From assembly GCA_030067055.1 (NCBI GenBank), contig JASJAL010000006.1, positions 1-29,759 on the forward strand: DNA of 29,759 nt, read 5' to 3'. The position numbers and the translations under genes are program-made. Positions 8,606 to 16,805 of the stretch are shown piece by piece. The notes below the pieces were generated by a model that was given only the letters and a program-made list of their open reading frames with translations, did not search any database and was not told the DNA's origin. The DNA is from Kiloniellales bacterium (lineage in GTDB: Bacteria > Pseudomonadota > Alphaproteobacteria > Kiloniellales > JAKSBE01). Every line of letters begins with the position of its first letter. The stretch's first letter is position 1.

Positions 8606-9199
8606 CTGTCCGATAGCGAACTCGTCGACCGGCTGCTCGACGTCGTGGAGAGCGAGATCCTGCCCAAGACCCGGGCAGGCGTCGCCGCCGGCAACAAGAT
8701 CTTCGGCGCCGCGATCCTGAGGAAGTCGGATCTCTCCCTGGTCGTCGCCGAGAGCAACAACGAAATCGAAAATCCCCTGTGGCACGGCGAGATCCACGCC
8801 TTGAAGGCCTTATACGAGTTGCCGCCCGCCGGCCGCCCCGCCACCCGGGACTGCGTCTTCCTGGCGACCCACGAGCCCTGCTCGCTCTGCCTCTCCGCCA
8901 TCACCTGGAGCGGCTTCGACAACTTCTACTACCTCTTCAGCCACGAGGACTCCCGCGATTCCTTCGCCATTCCCCACGACCTGCGGATCCTGAAGGAGGT
9001 CTTCCGGCTCGAGCCCGGCGGCTACGCTCGGGAAAACGCCTATTGGACCGCCCGCAGCCTGGCCGAGCTGATTGCCGGCTGCGAGACCACCCATAGGGCC
9101 GACTTCGAGGCACGGGTCGCGGCGCTGACCCGCACCTACGCCGAGCTGTCCGGCAGCTACCAGGACGGCAAAGCGAAGAATGAAATCCCCCTCAGTTAG
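8606..9199 (+). CDS. Cytidine-deaminase-fold nucleoside/nucleotide deaminase
   Basis: Zinc-dependent hydrolytic deaminase of the CMP/dCMP/tRNA-adenosine deaminase superfamily. From the CTG at 8606 it has 197 residues; from the GTG at 8645, 184. Zinc and catalytic motifs are intact: HGEIHAL (H-x-E) and EPCSLCLSA (PC-x2-C). Other segments are AAGNKIFGAAILRKSDL and NNEIENPLWHGE. The C-terminal extension (ARVAALTRTYAELSGSYQ) is beyond the core fold. The exact substrate cannot be assigned; it resembles a bacterial nucleoside-deaminase branch rather than TadA. The gene lies 68 bases after egtD on the same strand; whether it belongs to ergothioneine metabolism is unknown. The start assignment is an inference from the ribosome binding site and from coding continuity. 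Confidence 0.85.
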   Translation: MSDSELVDRLLDVVESEILPKTRAGVAAGNKIFGAAILRKSDLSLVVAESNNEIENPLWHGEIHALKALYELPPAGRPATRDCVFLATHEPCSLCLSAITWSGFDNFYYLFSHEDSRDSFAIPHDLRILKEVFRLEPGGYARENAYWTARSLAELIAGCETTHRADFEARVAALTRTYAELSGSYQDGKAKNEIPLS

Positions 9200-9275
9200 A
9201 CGGAACGTGATTTTGCGCCCTTGAAGCGCCCCGGAGGGAGGCGCTTTACTGGGAGGATTGCAGAGGGAGGCAGCG

Positions 9276-11942
9276 ATGCCGAAGGAAAGCCAGAGCGCGC
9301 TCAGCAAGACCGTTCTCCACGACTGGCACGTCGGTGCCGGCGCCAAGATGATCGACTTCGGCGGCTGGGACATGCCCGTCCAATACCCGAGCGGCATCAT
9401 CCAGGAGCACCTGGCCACGCGCCGTCAGTCCGGCCTCTTCGATGTGTCTCACATGGGCCGCTTCCGGGTTACCGGATCGAACGCCGAGGCCTTCCTGCTC
9501 AAGGTTCTGACCAACAACGCGCGGGCCCTGGCGCCGGGACAGGCGCAGTACACCTTCCTGGCCAACGAAAGCGGCGGGGCACTCGATGACGCCTACCTCT
9601 ACAAGCTGGAGGAGGATGACTACCTGCTGGTCGTCAACGCCTCGAACCGGGCCAAGGATTGGGGCTGGTTGCAGGACCACAACAGCGAAGGTGCCGGAAT
9701 CGAGGACATCAGCGAGCAGATGGCCATGATCTCGCTGCAGGGGCCGCGATCCTCCGAGATCCTGGAAAAGGTGATCGGCGCCGGCGGCTTGCCGGAGCAC
9801 AAGCGCAACCGCCTGGCGACCACGCAAGCGGACGGTCATCGGGTGATCGTCTCCCGGACCGGTTACACCGGCGAGGCCATGTGCTTCGAACTCTTCGTAG
9901 ACAGCGACCATGCCTTGAAGATGTGGGGACAGCTGGTCGGACACGGCGCGGTCCCTTGCGGCCTGGGCGCGCGCGACTCCCTGCGCATGGAGGCCGGCCT
10001 GCCGCTCTACGGCCACGAGCTCGGCAAGGATCCCGAGGATCGGGAGATCCCGATCTTCGCCAACGCGCTGGCCGCCTTCGCGGTCCGGCCCGAAGGCCTG
10101 GACGGCTACATCGGCCAGGAGGCGCTGGAGCGGCAGCGCGACGAATACGTCCAGATCCGGCGCGGCGAACTGGACACCCCCGTCGAGCAGCGCTGCCTGA
10201 AGCACCTGGTGCAGCCGATCGCCGTCTTCGGCGCACGTCGGCCCCTGCGCGCCGGCTTCAAGGTCCTGCTGAACGGCGAGCATGTCGGCTTCGTCACCTC
10301 GGGCAGCAGCGTGCCCTATGCCCATTTCGAGGGCGGCGGCGTCACCGCCGCGCCGGCCGAGGACCACGACCTGCGACCGATCGGTCTGGCACTGATCCAG
10401 TCGACCATCGCCTATCGGACCGACCGGCCGGTCGTGCTCGAGATCGCCGATGCCCGGGGCAACAGCTTCGAGGCCGAGCTGGTCGAGAAGAACCTCTGGC
10501 CCCTGCCGCCCTACGGCAGGCCCTACACGGGCTTCACCGGGCCGCGGGCGATCCGGAGCCTGGAGGGCGCGGACGTGCCCGCCTTGGCAAAGCAGCTCTC
10601 CGAGGATGCGAAAGGCAACACCGAGTGGCGCCGGCGCGAGTGCATCAACCTTATCCCTTCGGAGCAGAGCGTATCCGACTACGTCGACCGGCTGGTCTCG
10701 GCGGACCCCGCCGGCCGCTACAACGAGCACAACCGGGTGCCGGCGCTCGGCCCCGAGGCGCCCGACGTGCGCTACTACAAGGGCACCGGCTTCATCATGG
10801 ACAAGGAGGAGGAGCTCAAAGCTGCGCTGCGCACCTTCTTCGACTGCGCCAGGGTCGAGCCCCGGGTGATCAGCGGGCAGATGGCGAACGACACGGTCTA
10901 CGATGCCTTTCTGCAGTTCAAGAACCGGCATCGCCGCGGCGGTCAGCCGCGCCGTCTCAGGCGCGTCCTGGTCCACGACCTGAACAAGGGCGGACACCTG
11001 AGCGCGCAGCCGACCGGCGCGCTTCGGAACTACGTCGCCCGCGACCCGGAGAGCGGACAGCCGGCGGTCGAGCATTTCCCCATCCGCGACGACAACCCGC
11101 ACCGGATCGACGTCGAGGCGGCCAAGCAGCTGATCGCCGAGACGCGGCCCGAGCTCCTGGTCTTCGGGCGCAGCGTGATCATCCACAAGGAGCCGGTCGA
11201 GGAGATCGCCGGCTTCGTCCACGACGAATGGGGCCGCGACAACCCGGAACGACCGCTGATCATGTACGACGGCGCCCACGTCCTGGGCCTGCTCGGGCCC
11301 TATTACCAGCAGCCCTTGAAGGAGGGTGCCGACTTCATCACCGGCTCGACCCACAAGACCTTCTTCGGGCCGCAGCGCGGCGTGATCCTCAGCAACATCG
11401 AGCCCGGCTCGGCCTTCGAACCGCTATGGCGCCAGATCGAGACCCGGGCCTTCCCCGGCCACGTCAGCAACCACCATTTGGGAACGCTGCTCGGCCTGCT
11501 CGGCGCGACCTACGAGATGGTCCGGTTCCGCGACGACTATCCCAAGCAGGTGATCGCGAACGCCAAGGCCTTCGCCCGCGCGCTCCAGCAGCAGGGGCTG
11601 ACCCTGGAAGGCGATCCCGACTGCGACTTCACCGAGACTCACCAGGTGCTGCTGAGGACCGCACGCTCCCACGGCGAAGTCGTTGCCGACCGCCTGGAGG
11701 CCAACAACATCATCACCAATCCGCAGGCCTTCCACGACGATCCGAGCTTTGCCGCAGCCAGCGGAGTGCGCATGGGCGCCCAGGAAATGACCCGCTTCGG
11801 CATGGTGGAATCGGATTTCCGCGACCTCGCCGCCCTGCTGGCCGAGGCGATTGGAGACGCGGGCGGGAAGCCGAAGGACCATTGGCGCGAGGCGGTGATC
11901 GCCTTCCGCGCTCGCTTCCTGGAGATGAAGTACTGCTTCTGA
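9276..11942 (+). CDS. Fused glycine-cleavage T-protein (aminomethyltransferase) and serine-hydroxymethyltransferase-like protein
   Basis: 888 residues in one unbroken frame. Start ATG at 9276 with AGGGAGG 5 bases before it; a TTG 18 bases upstream is less likely. Residues 1 to about 425 are GcvT-like: MIDFGGWDMPVQYP, RQSGLFDVSHMGRF, GGALDDAYLYK (folate Asp), SRTGYTGEAMCFELF, and GLGARDSLRMEAGLPLYGHE. Residues about 456 to 880 are a divergent PLP fold type I domain like SHMT: INLIPSEQSVSDYV, YDGAHVLGLL (Asp for the pyridine nitrogen), and GSTHKTFFGPQRGVI with probable Schiff-base Lys694. Both halves handle tetrahydrofolate one-carbon units in known families, so channelling methylene-THF between glycine, serine or a related amine is a reasonable inference. 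No gcvH or gcvP is nearby. Both catalytic motifs look intact; the SHMT half departs from the usual NLIASE and TTTHKTLRGPRGG patterns, so its substrate may not be serine. Confidence 0.9.
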   Translation: MPKESQSALSKTVLHDWHVGAGAKMIDFGGWDMPVQYPSGIIQEHLATRRQSGLFDVSHMGRFRVTGSNAEAFLLKVLTNNARALAPGQAQYTFLANESGGALDDAYLYKLEEDDYLLVVNASNRAKDWGWLQDHNSEGAGIEDISEQMAMISLQGPRSSEILEKVIGAGGLPEHKRNRLATTQADGHRVIVSRTGYTGEAMCFELFVDSDHALKMWGQLVGHGAVPCGLGARDSLRMEAGLPLYGHELGKDPEDREIPIFANALAAFAVRPEGLDGYIGQEALERQRDEYVQIRRGELDTPVEQRCLKHLVQPIAVFGARRPLRAGFKVLLNGEHVGFVTSGSSVPYAHFEGGGVTAAPAEDHDLRPIGLALIQSTIAYRTDRPVVLEIADARGNSFEAELVEKNLWPLPPYGRPYTGFTGPRAIRSLEGADVPALAKQLSEDAKGNTEWRRRECINLIPSEQSVSDYVDRLVSADPAGRYNEHNRVPALGPEAPDVRYYKGTGFIMDKEEELKAALRTFFDCARVEPRVISGQMANDTVYDAFLQFKNRHRRGGQPRRLRRVLVHDLNKGGHLSAQPTGALRNYVARDPESGQPAVEHFPIRDDNPHRIDVEAAKQLIAETRPELLVFGRSVIIHKEPVEEIAGFVHDEWGRDNPERPLIMYDGAHVLGLLGPYYQQPLKEGADFITGSTHKTFFGPQRGVILSNIEPGSAFEPLWRQIETRAFPGHVSNHHLGTLLGLLGATYEMVRFRDDYPKQVIANAKAFARALQQQGLTLEGDPDCDFTETHQVLLRTARSHGEVVADRLEANNIITNPQAFHDDPSFAAASGVRMGAQEMTRFGMVESDFRDLAALLAEAIGDAGGKPKDHWREAVIAFRARFLEMKYCF

Positions 11943-11971
11943 CCCGGCGAGGTGGCGGCCCGAAACGCGAA

Positions 11972-11995
11972 CGGCGGCCCGCAGAGGAGCCGCCG
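11972..11995 (+). terminator. Stem-loop between convergent genes, possible terminator
   Basis: A perfect 7-base-pair stem CGGCGGC/GCCGCCG with a 10-base loop, 30 bases after the gcvT-glyA fusion stop and just before the end of the convergent peroxiredoxin gene. It is followed by a pyrimidine-rich but not T-pure tract (CTCAGATCACTTCT), so intrinsic termination is plausible but weak. Confidence 0.4.
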
Positions 11996-12021
11996 CTCAG
12001 ATCACTTCTAAGGCCAGGCAC

Positions 12022-12507
12022 CTAGAGTTCGGCCAGCATCGACTCCGCGCCGGAGTTGCCCAGTTCGCCGGGGTTTTCCTCGAGGTGCAGGGCCTTGACC
12101 ACCCCATCCTCGACGACCATGGCGTAGCGGTGCGAGCGGACCCCGAGGCCGCGCGCGGTCAGGTCGAGCTCCATGCCGGCCGCCTTGGTGAAATCGCCGC
12201 TGCCGTCGGCCAGCATCAGGATCTGGCCCTCGGAGCCCTGGTCCTTGCCCCAGGCGCCCATGACGAAGACATCGTTCACCGACAGGCAGGCGATGGTGTC
12301 GACGCCCTTGTCCCGCAGGGCGGCGGCGTTCTTGATGTAGCTGGGCACGTGCTGGGCCGAGCAAGTCGGCGTGAAGGCGCCGGGCAGCGCGAAGAGCACC
12401 ACCTTCTTGCCGGAGAAAATCTCATCGGTCGTGATCGCTGCCGGTCCGTCACCGGTCATGTGATAGAGCGTTGCGCTCGGTACCTTGTCGCCCACCTGCA
12501 TGGCCAT
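12022..12507 (-). CDS. Peroxiredoxin, Prx5/AhpE-like (hybrid or glutaredoxin-dependent type)
   Basis: Reduces hydrogen peroxide and organic peroxides in the cytosol. 161 residues, the usual length for the Prx5 family. The peroxidatic Cys49 lies in PGAFTPTCSAQHVPSY, the family signature (PGAFTPxCS); a further Cys is near residue 75 in TIACLSVNDVFVM. The conserved RSHRYAMVVEDGVV and late HLEENPGELGNSGAE segments are also present. Start ATG at 12507 with GGGAGGA six bases away. It is convergent with the GcvT-SHMT fusion. In relatives known to me this gene tends to follow rnhA; here it is 6 kb away on the other strand. Confidence 0.95.
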   Translation of the reverse strand: MAMQVGDKVPSATLYHMTGDGPAAITTDEIFSGKKVVLFALPGAFTPTCSAQHVPSYIKNAAALRDKGVDTIACLSVNDVFVMGAWGKDQGSEGQILMLADGSGDFTKAAGMELDLTARGLGVRSHRYAMVVEDGVVKALHLEENPGELGNSGAESMLAEL

Positions 12508-12655
12508 GTCTTTCCTCCCGTTCTAGCCAGATCCGCTTCCGGCGCGCCCGTCGCACGCCCTTGGATCTAGATAGGCACGGTGGGGTGCGGCTGTAAAGTT
12601 CGCGGGCCGCCGAATCCATCGGCGGCCCGCATTTCCCTTCGACCGAAAGAGGCGA

Positions 12656-13159
12656 TCAGGCGCGCTCGCGCCAGCGCACGACCCAGGCGGCCACGACCGC
12701 GAAGACCACGTGACCGACCAGGGCAACCCAGGTGATTCCGGTGAACCCGAGGAAGGGCGGATTGCCGGCAATCAGGTGAGCCATGATGTAGAGGGCGAAG
12801 ACCCAGAGCGCGACACCATAGACCGCCGAAGCGACCGGCCAGGGCAGGCCCGGCGCCAGCTTCTCGGCGATCGGCCTGGCAATGAACATCCAGCCGACCG
12901 GGTAGGCGATCATCCCCGCCATGTAGTGAAGGAAGTGAGCCCCGGGGCCATAGCCCTGGCCGAAGACGACGCTGATAACGGCATTGGCCAATGGTACCGG
13001 CGCCAGCTTCGAGAATCCGAGCATGGGGCTGAGGCTCTGGCCGAAGAAGTCGAAGGCGACGGTCGCCATGGCGCCGGCGAGCAGAATGGTCATGAGGGTC
13101 GCGGCGTTCACCTTGGGAACGGCGAGACCGGCGATGTTCATCGTGGCACTGTTGGACAT
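12656..13159 (-). CDS. Conserved hypothetical membrane protein, four predicted helices
   Basis: 167 residues from the ATG at 13159 (MSNSATMNIAG), preceded by AGGGAGA about 12 bases away; an in-frame ATG at 13201 has no ribosome binding site. Predicted transmembrane segments: about 20-40 (LMTILLAGAMATVAFDFFGQ), 76-95 (HYMAGMIAYPVGWMFIARPI), 103-123 (VASAVYGVALWVFALYIMAH), and 137-158 (ITWVALVGHVVFAVVAAWVV). The GYGPGAHFLHY motif between helices one and two includes His and Tyr at the membrane edge. I do not recognise a characterised family; it resembles small uncharacterised alphaproteobacterial inner-membrane proteins. It lies downstream of the DsbD-like gene on the same strand with a 167-base gap. 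Confidence 0.8.
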   Translation of the reverse strand: MSNSATMNIAGLAVPKVNAATLMTILLAGAMATVAFDFFGQSLSPMLGFSKLAPVPLANAVISVVFGQGYGPGAHFLHYMAGMIAYPVGWMFIARPIAEKLAPGLPWPVASAVYGVALWVFALYIMAHLIAGNPPFLGFTGITWVALVGHVVFAVVAAWVVRWRERA

Positions 13160-13192
13160 GACGCTGGGGGTCTCCCTGGGATTGAACAGCGA

Positions 13193-13213
13193 TGTCCGCA
13201 TCGCTCGCGGACA
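13193..13213 (-). other. Perfect inverted repeat upstream of the membrane-protein gene
   Basis: TGTCCGC, 7-base spacer, GCGGACA. It lies in the 167-base gap between the DsbD-type gene and the membrane-protein gene, about 35 bases before the latter's start. No T-tract follows on the minus strand, so it could be an operator or a 5' leader hairpin rather than an intrinsic terminator. A second small repeat, GTGAC/GTCAC, is at 13284-13300. Confidence 0.35.
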
Positions 13214-13326
13214 CCAGCACGGATCGCAGGCCGCCTGCCCCGCGCCGGGGCTTCATGACGCCTACGCAGCCTTAGATGCTGTCGTGACCGGGAAAGTCAC
13301 CAACACGCCCAATAACGTTCACGCGA

Positions 13327-15456
13327 TCATGGCGTGCGCGAAATTCGGGTCCCCGTGATCGGCTCGCCCGCGGCTTCGTCCAGTGCGGTGAGCACGTCGT
13401 CGATGGAGAGGAGTTCGGGCAAGGCCTTGCCGGCCGGGAGCCCGGGCCCGTAGACCGCGTTGAAGGGGATGCCGTAGCGCCCGAAGCTCTCGAGGTAGAC
13501 CGAGATCGCCGGGTCGGGCCGGGTCCAGTCGCCGCGCAGGGTGACCGCCCCGGCCGATTCCAGGCGATCGGTCACCCGGCCGTCGTTCAGGACCTGTACC
13601 TTGTTGTACTGGCAGGTCACGCACCAGTCGGCGGTGACGTCGACGAAGACCACCTTGCCCTGGGCGACTAGGCCGGCGATCCGGGCGGTCTCCAGGGGCC
13701 GCCAGTCTCCAGTGCCGCCGGCGGACCGCAGCGCCGCCGGATTGCCTAGGATCGGCGGCGAGATGAAGGCGGCAAGGGCCAGGCCCAGGATCGCCGCCGT
13801 GGCCACCCCGGGGGCGAGCTTGCGCCGCAGGTCGAGCCAGAGCACCGGCGCGGTGGCCAGGGCCATGACTGCGACCGCCAGGGCGGCGGCTAAGCCGCTC
13901 TCGCGCCAGAGCACGGCCAGCAGCCAAACCGCCGTGCCGAGCAAGGCGAGGCCCATGACCCGCTTGACCCAGAGCATCCAGGGGCCGGGACGCGGCAGGC
14001 GGGTCGCCAGGGACGGCACCGCAGCAACCAGCACGTAGGGCAGGGCCATGCCCAGACCGAGGGCGAGGAACACCGCGACGATTTCCAGCGGCCCGCGGGC
14101 CAGGGCGAAGCCCACGGCAGTGCCGAGGTAGGGCGCCGAGCAGGGCGTCGCCAGGAGGGTCGCCAGGGCCCCGGTCCAGAAGGAACCGGCCAGGCTCTTG
14201 TCGTCGCCCTGGGCGCCCAGGCCGCCGAGCGCTCGTGGCAGGTGGAACTCGAAGAGCCCGAAGAGGTTCCAGGCGAAGAGGGTCAGGACCAGGACCAGCG
14301 CCACGAGGAACAGCGGCTGCTGGAACTGGATCCCCCAGCCGACCGCCATGCCGGCGCCCTTGAGGCCCAGGACCAGCAGCGCCAGGGCCAGGAAGGACGC
14401 CAGGATTCCGGCAGCCGAGGCCAGGAAGCCGCGGCGCACGGCCTGCCGTTCGCCGCCGCCGTGGGACACCACCGAGAGCAGCTTCAGCGACAGGACCGGC
14501 AGCACGCAGGGCATGACGTTGAGGATCAGTCCGCCGATGAAGGCGAGACCGAGGATCACCGCCAGGGCCGTCAGATCGAAGGGCGGCGCCGCGCCCTCGG
14601 CGAAGCGGGCGATCACCGTGGTCTCCAGACCGCGCCGGCCGTCGATCAGGGTCACGGTCAAGGGCTTGCCCTCGATCACCGAGCGGGCCCCGCTGCGGCT
14701 GAGGACCGGGACCCGGATCAAAGCGCTTCGACCCTCGTCCTCCAGCGCGACCTCCGGCTTGCCGTAGCTGAAGGCCGGCGGCCCCTCGACCAGCAGGTCG
14801 GGCGCGTCGAATGCGGTCTCGGAGGTCGCCCTGGCCTCGACTACTGAGTTTTCGAGGTCGCCGGTAAGGCCGACGCTTTCCAGGCCCAGACCCGCCTCGG
14901 CGCCCTGCCCCGGGACCAGCCGCCGGTAGGTCTCGATCAGCACCCCGTGGCTGGAGGTGGCGGCCGGTCCGCTCGGCAGGGTCAGGGCCAGTTCGGCCTC
15001 CTGGGGCACACAGATCTCGTCGCAGACCAGGAAATCGAGTTTGGCGGCCAGTTCGACCCCCTGCCCCGGATCGGCGGCCCGGGCCGCGATCGGCAGGATC
15101 ACCTCGTCACCGTAGCCGAAGGTCTCCAGTCCGAAGAGCGAGAAGCGCTCGGGCACCGGCCAGGACAGCGCCGGATCGGCGAGATTGCGGGATTCGGCCC
15201 AGTCGAGCTGCGGCGGATAGCCGGCGTCGCCCGGCGAGCGCCAGTAGATTTTCCAGCCCGGCTCGAGCTGAAACTGCAGCCCCAGGTCGAGCCGGCCATC
15301 GGCCGCGACCCCCTGGGCCGCGGAAATGAGACGAACCCGGCCCTGGTCGGTCTCCGCCCAGTCGCCGGCCGCGGCCAGTGCCGGTGCGGCGGGTGACAGG
15401 GCCGGAATCAGACCGGCGAAAAACGTTAAGGCCAGGCCGGCAAAGCGGCTGCGCAT
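13327..15456 (-). CDS. dsbD: DsbD/ScsB-type thiol:disulfide interchange protein
   Basis: Inner-membrane electron conduit that passes reducing equivalents from cytoplasmic thioredoxin to periplasmic thiol proteins. 709 residues from ATG 15456 ([12 protein letters not shown]), with GGAGGG about 10 bases before it; two upstream in-frame ATGs would destroy the signal peptide. Order: signal peptide ending near ALAAAG; periplasmic N-terminal domain with redox Cys pair in VCDEICVPQ; a membrane block of about eight helices with the Cys-Pro motifs [13 protein letters not shown] and [12 protein letters not shown]; and a C-terminal periplasmic thioredoxin domain with WCVTCQYN. The large N-terminal domain favours the ScsB-like branch over E. 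coli DsbD. Likely roles are haem protein and cytochrome maturation or oxidative protection; partners are not visible here. Confidence 0.92.
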   Translation of the reverse strand: MRSRFAGLALTFFAGLIPALSPAAPALAAAGDWAETDQGRVRLISAAQGVAADGRLDLGLQFQLEPGWKIYWRSPGDAGYPPQLDWAESRNLADPALSWPVPERFSLFGLETFGYGDEVILPIAARAADPGQGVELAAKLDFLVCDEICVPQEAELALTLPSGPAATSSHGVLIETYRRLVPGQGAEAGLGLESVGLTGDLENSVVEARATSETAFDAPDLLVEGPPAFSYGKPEVALEDEGRSALIRVPVLSRSGARSVIEGKPLTVTLIDGRRGLETTVIARFAEGAAPPFDLTALAVILGLAFIGGLILNVMPCVLPVLSLKLLSVVSHGGGERQAVRRGFLASAAGILASFLALALLVLGLKGAGMAVGWGIQFQQPLFLVALVLVLTLFAWNLFGLFEFHLPRALGGLGAQGDDKSLAGSFWTGALATLLATPCSAPYLGTAVGFALARGPLEIVAVFLALGLGMALPYVLVAAVPSLATRLPRPGPWMLWVKRVMGLALLGTAVWLLAVLWRESGLAAALAVAVMALATAPVLWLDLRRKLAPGVATAAILGLALAAFISPPILGNPAALRSAGGTGDWRPLETARIAGLVAQGKVVFVDVTADWCVTCQYNKVQVLNDGRVTDRLESAGAVTLRGDWTRPDPAISVYLESFGRYGIPFNAVYGPGLPAGKALPELLSIDDVLTALDEAAGEPITGTRISRTP

Positions 15457-15605
15457 GGGGCCGTCGCCCTCCATGTCATGCCTCGGATTGCGTGGCTGAA
15501 TATAGGGTGACCAGCCCATGGCGTCGACGCCATGCTGATGTCACAATGCTGTGTAGATCTTTGGACAGGTTTCGAACACCCGGTAAAGGGCCGCACGCCT
15601 CTACC

Positions 15606-16175
15606 ATGACCGAAGACGAAGACAGCTATCTGACCGGCCAGCTCCTGATCGCCATGCCGACGATGCAGGATCCACGTTTCGCGCGCAGCGTCGTTTACCT
15701 CTGCGCCCACAGCGAGGAAGCGGCCATGGGTCTGGTGATCAACCGCCTGGTCGGCTCGATGACCTTTCCCGACCTCCTGACCCAGCTCGGGATCGACGCC
15801 AGCGGCGCCGACGAGCAGATCCGGGTACATTTCGGCGGCCCGGTCGAGACCGGCCGCGGCTTCGTCCTGCATTCGACCGACTACCTTCACGAGGGGTCTC
15901 TGCAAGTCGGCGGCGGAGTCGCCCTGACCGCGACGATAGAGATCCTCCGGGACATGGCCAAGGGCCAGGGCCCGCAGCACAGCCTGCTCGCCCTGGGCTA
16001 CGCCGGCTGGGGGCCGGGCCAGCTGGATTCCGAGATCCAGGCCAACGGCTGGCTGCACGTCGAGGCCGACCGGGACCTGCTGTTCGGCGGAAACCTGGAC
16101 GACAAGTGGGAGCAGGCGATCAACAAGCTCGGCTTCGACTTGACCATGCTCTCGGGCGACGCCGGCCACGCCTGA
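15606..16175 (+). CDS. YqgE/AlgH family protein
   Basis: 189 residues, the family's usual length (about 185-190). Signatures: [24 protein letters not shown] at the N-terminus, [25 protein letters not shown], and [24 protein letters not shown]. The molecular function is unknown; AlgH of Pseudomonas was linked to alginate regulation. Start ATG at 15606 fits homologues ([12 protein letters not shown]); the frame is open upstream but that part has no family character. It is divergent from the DsbD-type gene across 149 bases and convergent with the acetyltransferase across 18 bases. Confidence 0.95.
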   Translation: MTEDEDSYLTGQLLIAMPTMQDPRFARSVVYLCAHSEEAAMGLVINRLVGSMTFPDLLTQLGIDASGADEQIRVHFGGPVETGRGFVLHSTDYLHEGSLQVGGGVALTATIEILRDMAKGQGPQHSLLALGYAGWGPGQLDSEIQANGWLHVEADRDLLFGGNLDDKWEQAINKLGFDLTMLSGDAGHA

Positions 16176-16193
16176 TACCGCGAAGGTCCAATC

Positions 16194-16787
16194 TCACGGT
16201 CTCGGCCGCGGGTCGTCGCGCAGGATAGAGAAGAGCACGTGGTCCTGCCAGCGGCCGTTGATCTTCAGGTAGTCCCGCGCGAAGCCCTCCTCCCGGAACC
16301 CCGACTTGGCCAGAAGTCCCCGACTCGGCCCGTTGTGCGGCAGGCAGGCGGCCTCTACCCGGTGCAGGCCGAGGCGGGCGAAGGCGAAGTCCAGGGCCGC
16401 CGAGATCGCCTCGGTCATGTAGCCCTGGTTGGCATGAGGCCGGCCGATCCAGTAGCCCAGGCTGGCGGTCTGGGCGACGCCGCGGCGCACGTTGAGCAGC
16501 GACAGGCCGCCGAGAAGCTGGTTGTCGGCGGCGCGCAGCACGAAGAAGGCATGGCCCGAACCCTGGCGCCATTCGCTCGCATAGTAGCCGAGGCGGCGGT
16601 GATAGGCCTGTCTAGTCAGGGCGTCGCGCGCCCAGGTCGGCTCCCAGGGCACCAGGAACTCCCGGCTCTCCGCGCGCAGCTCGGCCCAGGCCTTCCAGTC
16701 CCCCGCCTGGGGCGCACGCAGGTAGACCCGGCCGGCTTCCAGGCGCAGTTGCCGGGCCGAGGCCGGATAGAGAAAACGCAGGAACAT
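16194..16787 (-). CDS. GNAT N-acetyltransferase, RimJ/RimL-like
   Basis: 197 residues. Acetyl-CoA-dependent N-acetyltransferase of the RimJ/RimL group, which modify protein N-termini (ribosomal proteins in E. coli). Visible features: VYLRAPQAGDW at the start of the fold, GGLSLLNVRRGVAQTASLGYWIGRPHANQGYMTEAI (the acetyl-CoA loop is the Q-x-x-x-A/G variant), and GLHRVEAACLPHNGPSRGLLAKSGFREEGFAR, the RimJ signature (HN-x-S). The substrate is not predictable. It starts 18 bases after the M16 peptidase stop and is the last gene of the thrC-M16-GNAT group, an order common in alphaproteobacteria. Confidence 0.93.
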   Translation of the reverse strand: MFLRFLYPASARQLRLEAGRVYLRAPQAGDWKAWAELRAESREFLVPWEPTWARDALTRQAYHRRLGYYASEWRQGSGHAFFVLRAADNQLLGGLSLLNVRRGVAQTASLGYWIGRPHANQGYMTEAISAALDFAFARLGLHRVEAACLPHNGPSRGLLAKSGFREEGFARDYLKINGRWQDHVLFSILRDDPRPRP

Positions 16788-16805
16788 ACGGTGGCGGCCC
16801 CGCGA

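Noticed and set aside
9246..11354. A 702-codon open frame on the minus strand, opposite the GcvT-SHMT gene
   Set aside because: Its translation has no domain character, and the + strand gene underneath has clear GcvT and PLP-enzyme motifs. High GC keeps antisense frames open.
9659..12025. A 788-codon second + strand frame inside the GcvT-SHMT gene
   Set aside because: Arg/Gly/Pro-rich with no motifs, and it runs through a gene whose own frame is fully supported; a frame shadow.
12567..13256. A minus-strand frame overlapping the four-helix membrane protein in another phase
   Set aside because: Its translation lacks hydrophobic segments or motifs, whereas the other phase gives four clean helices.
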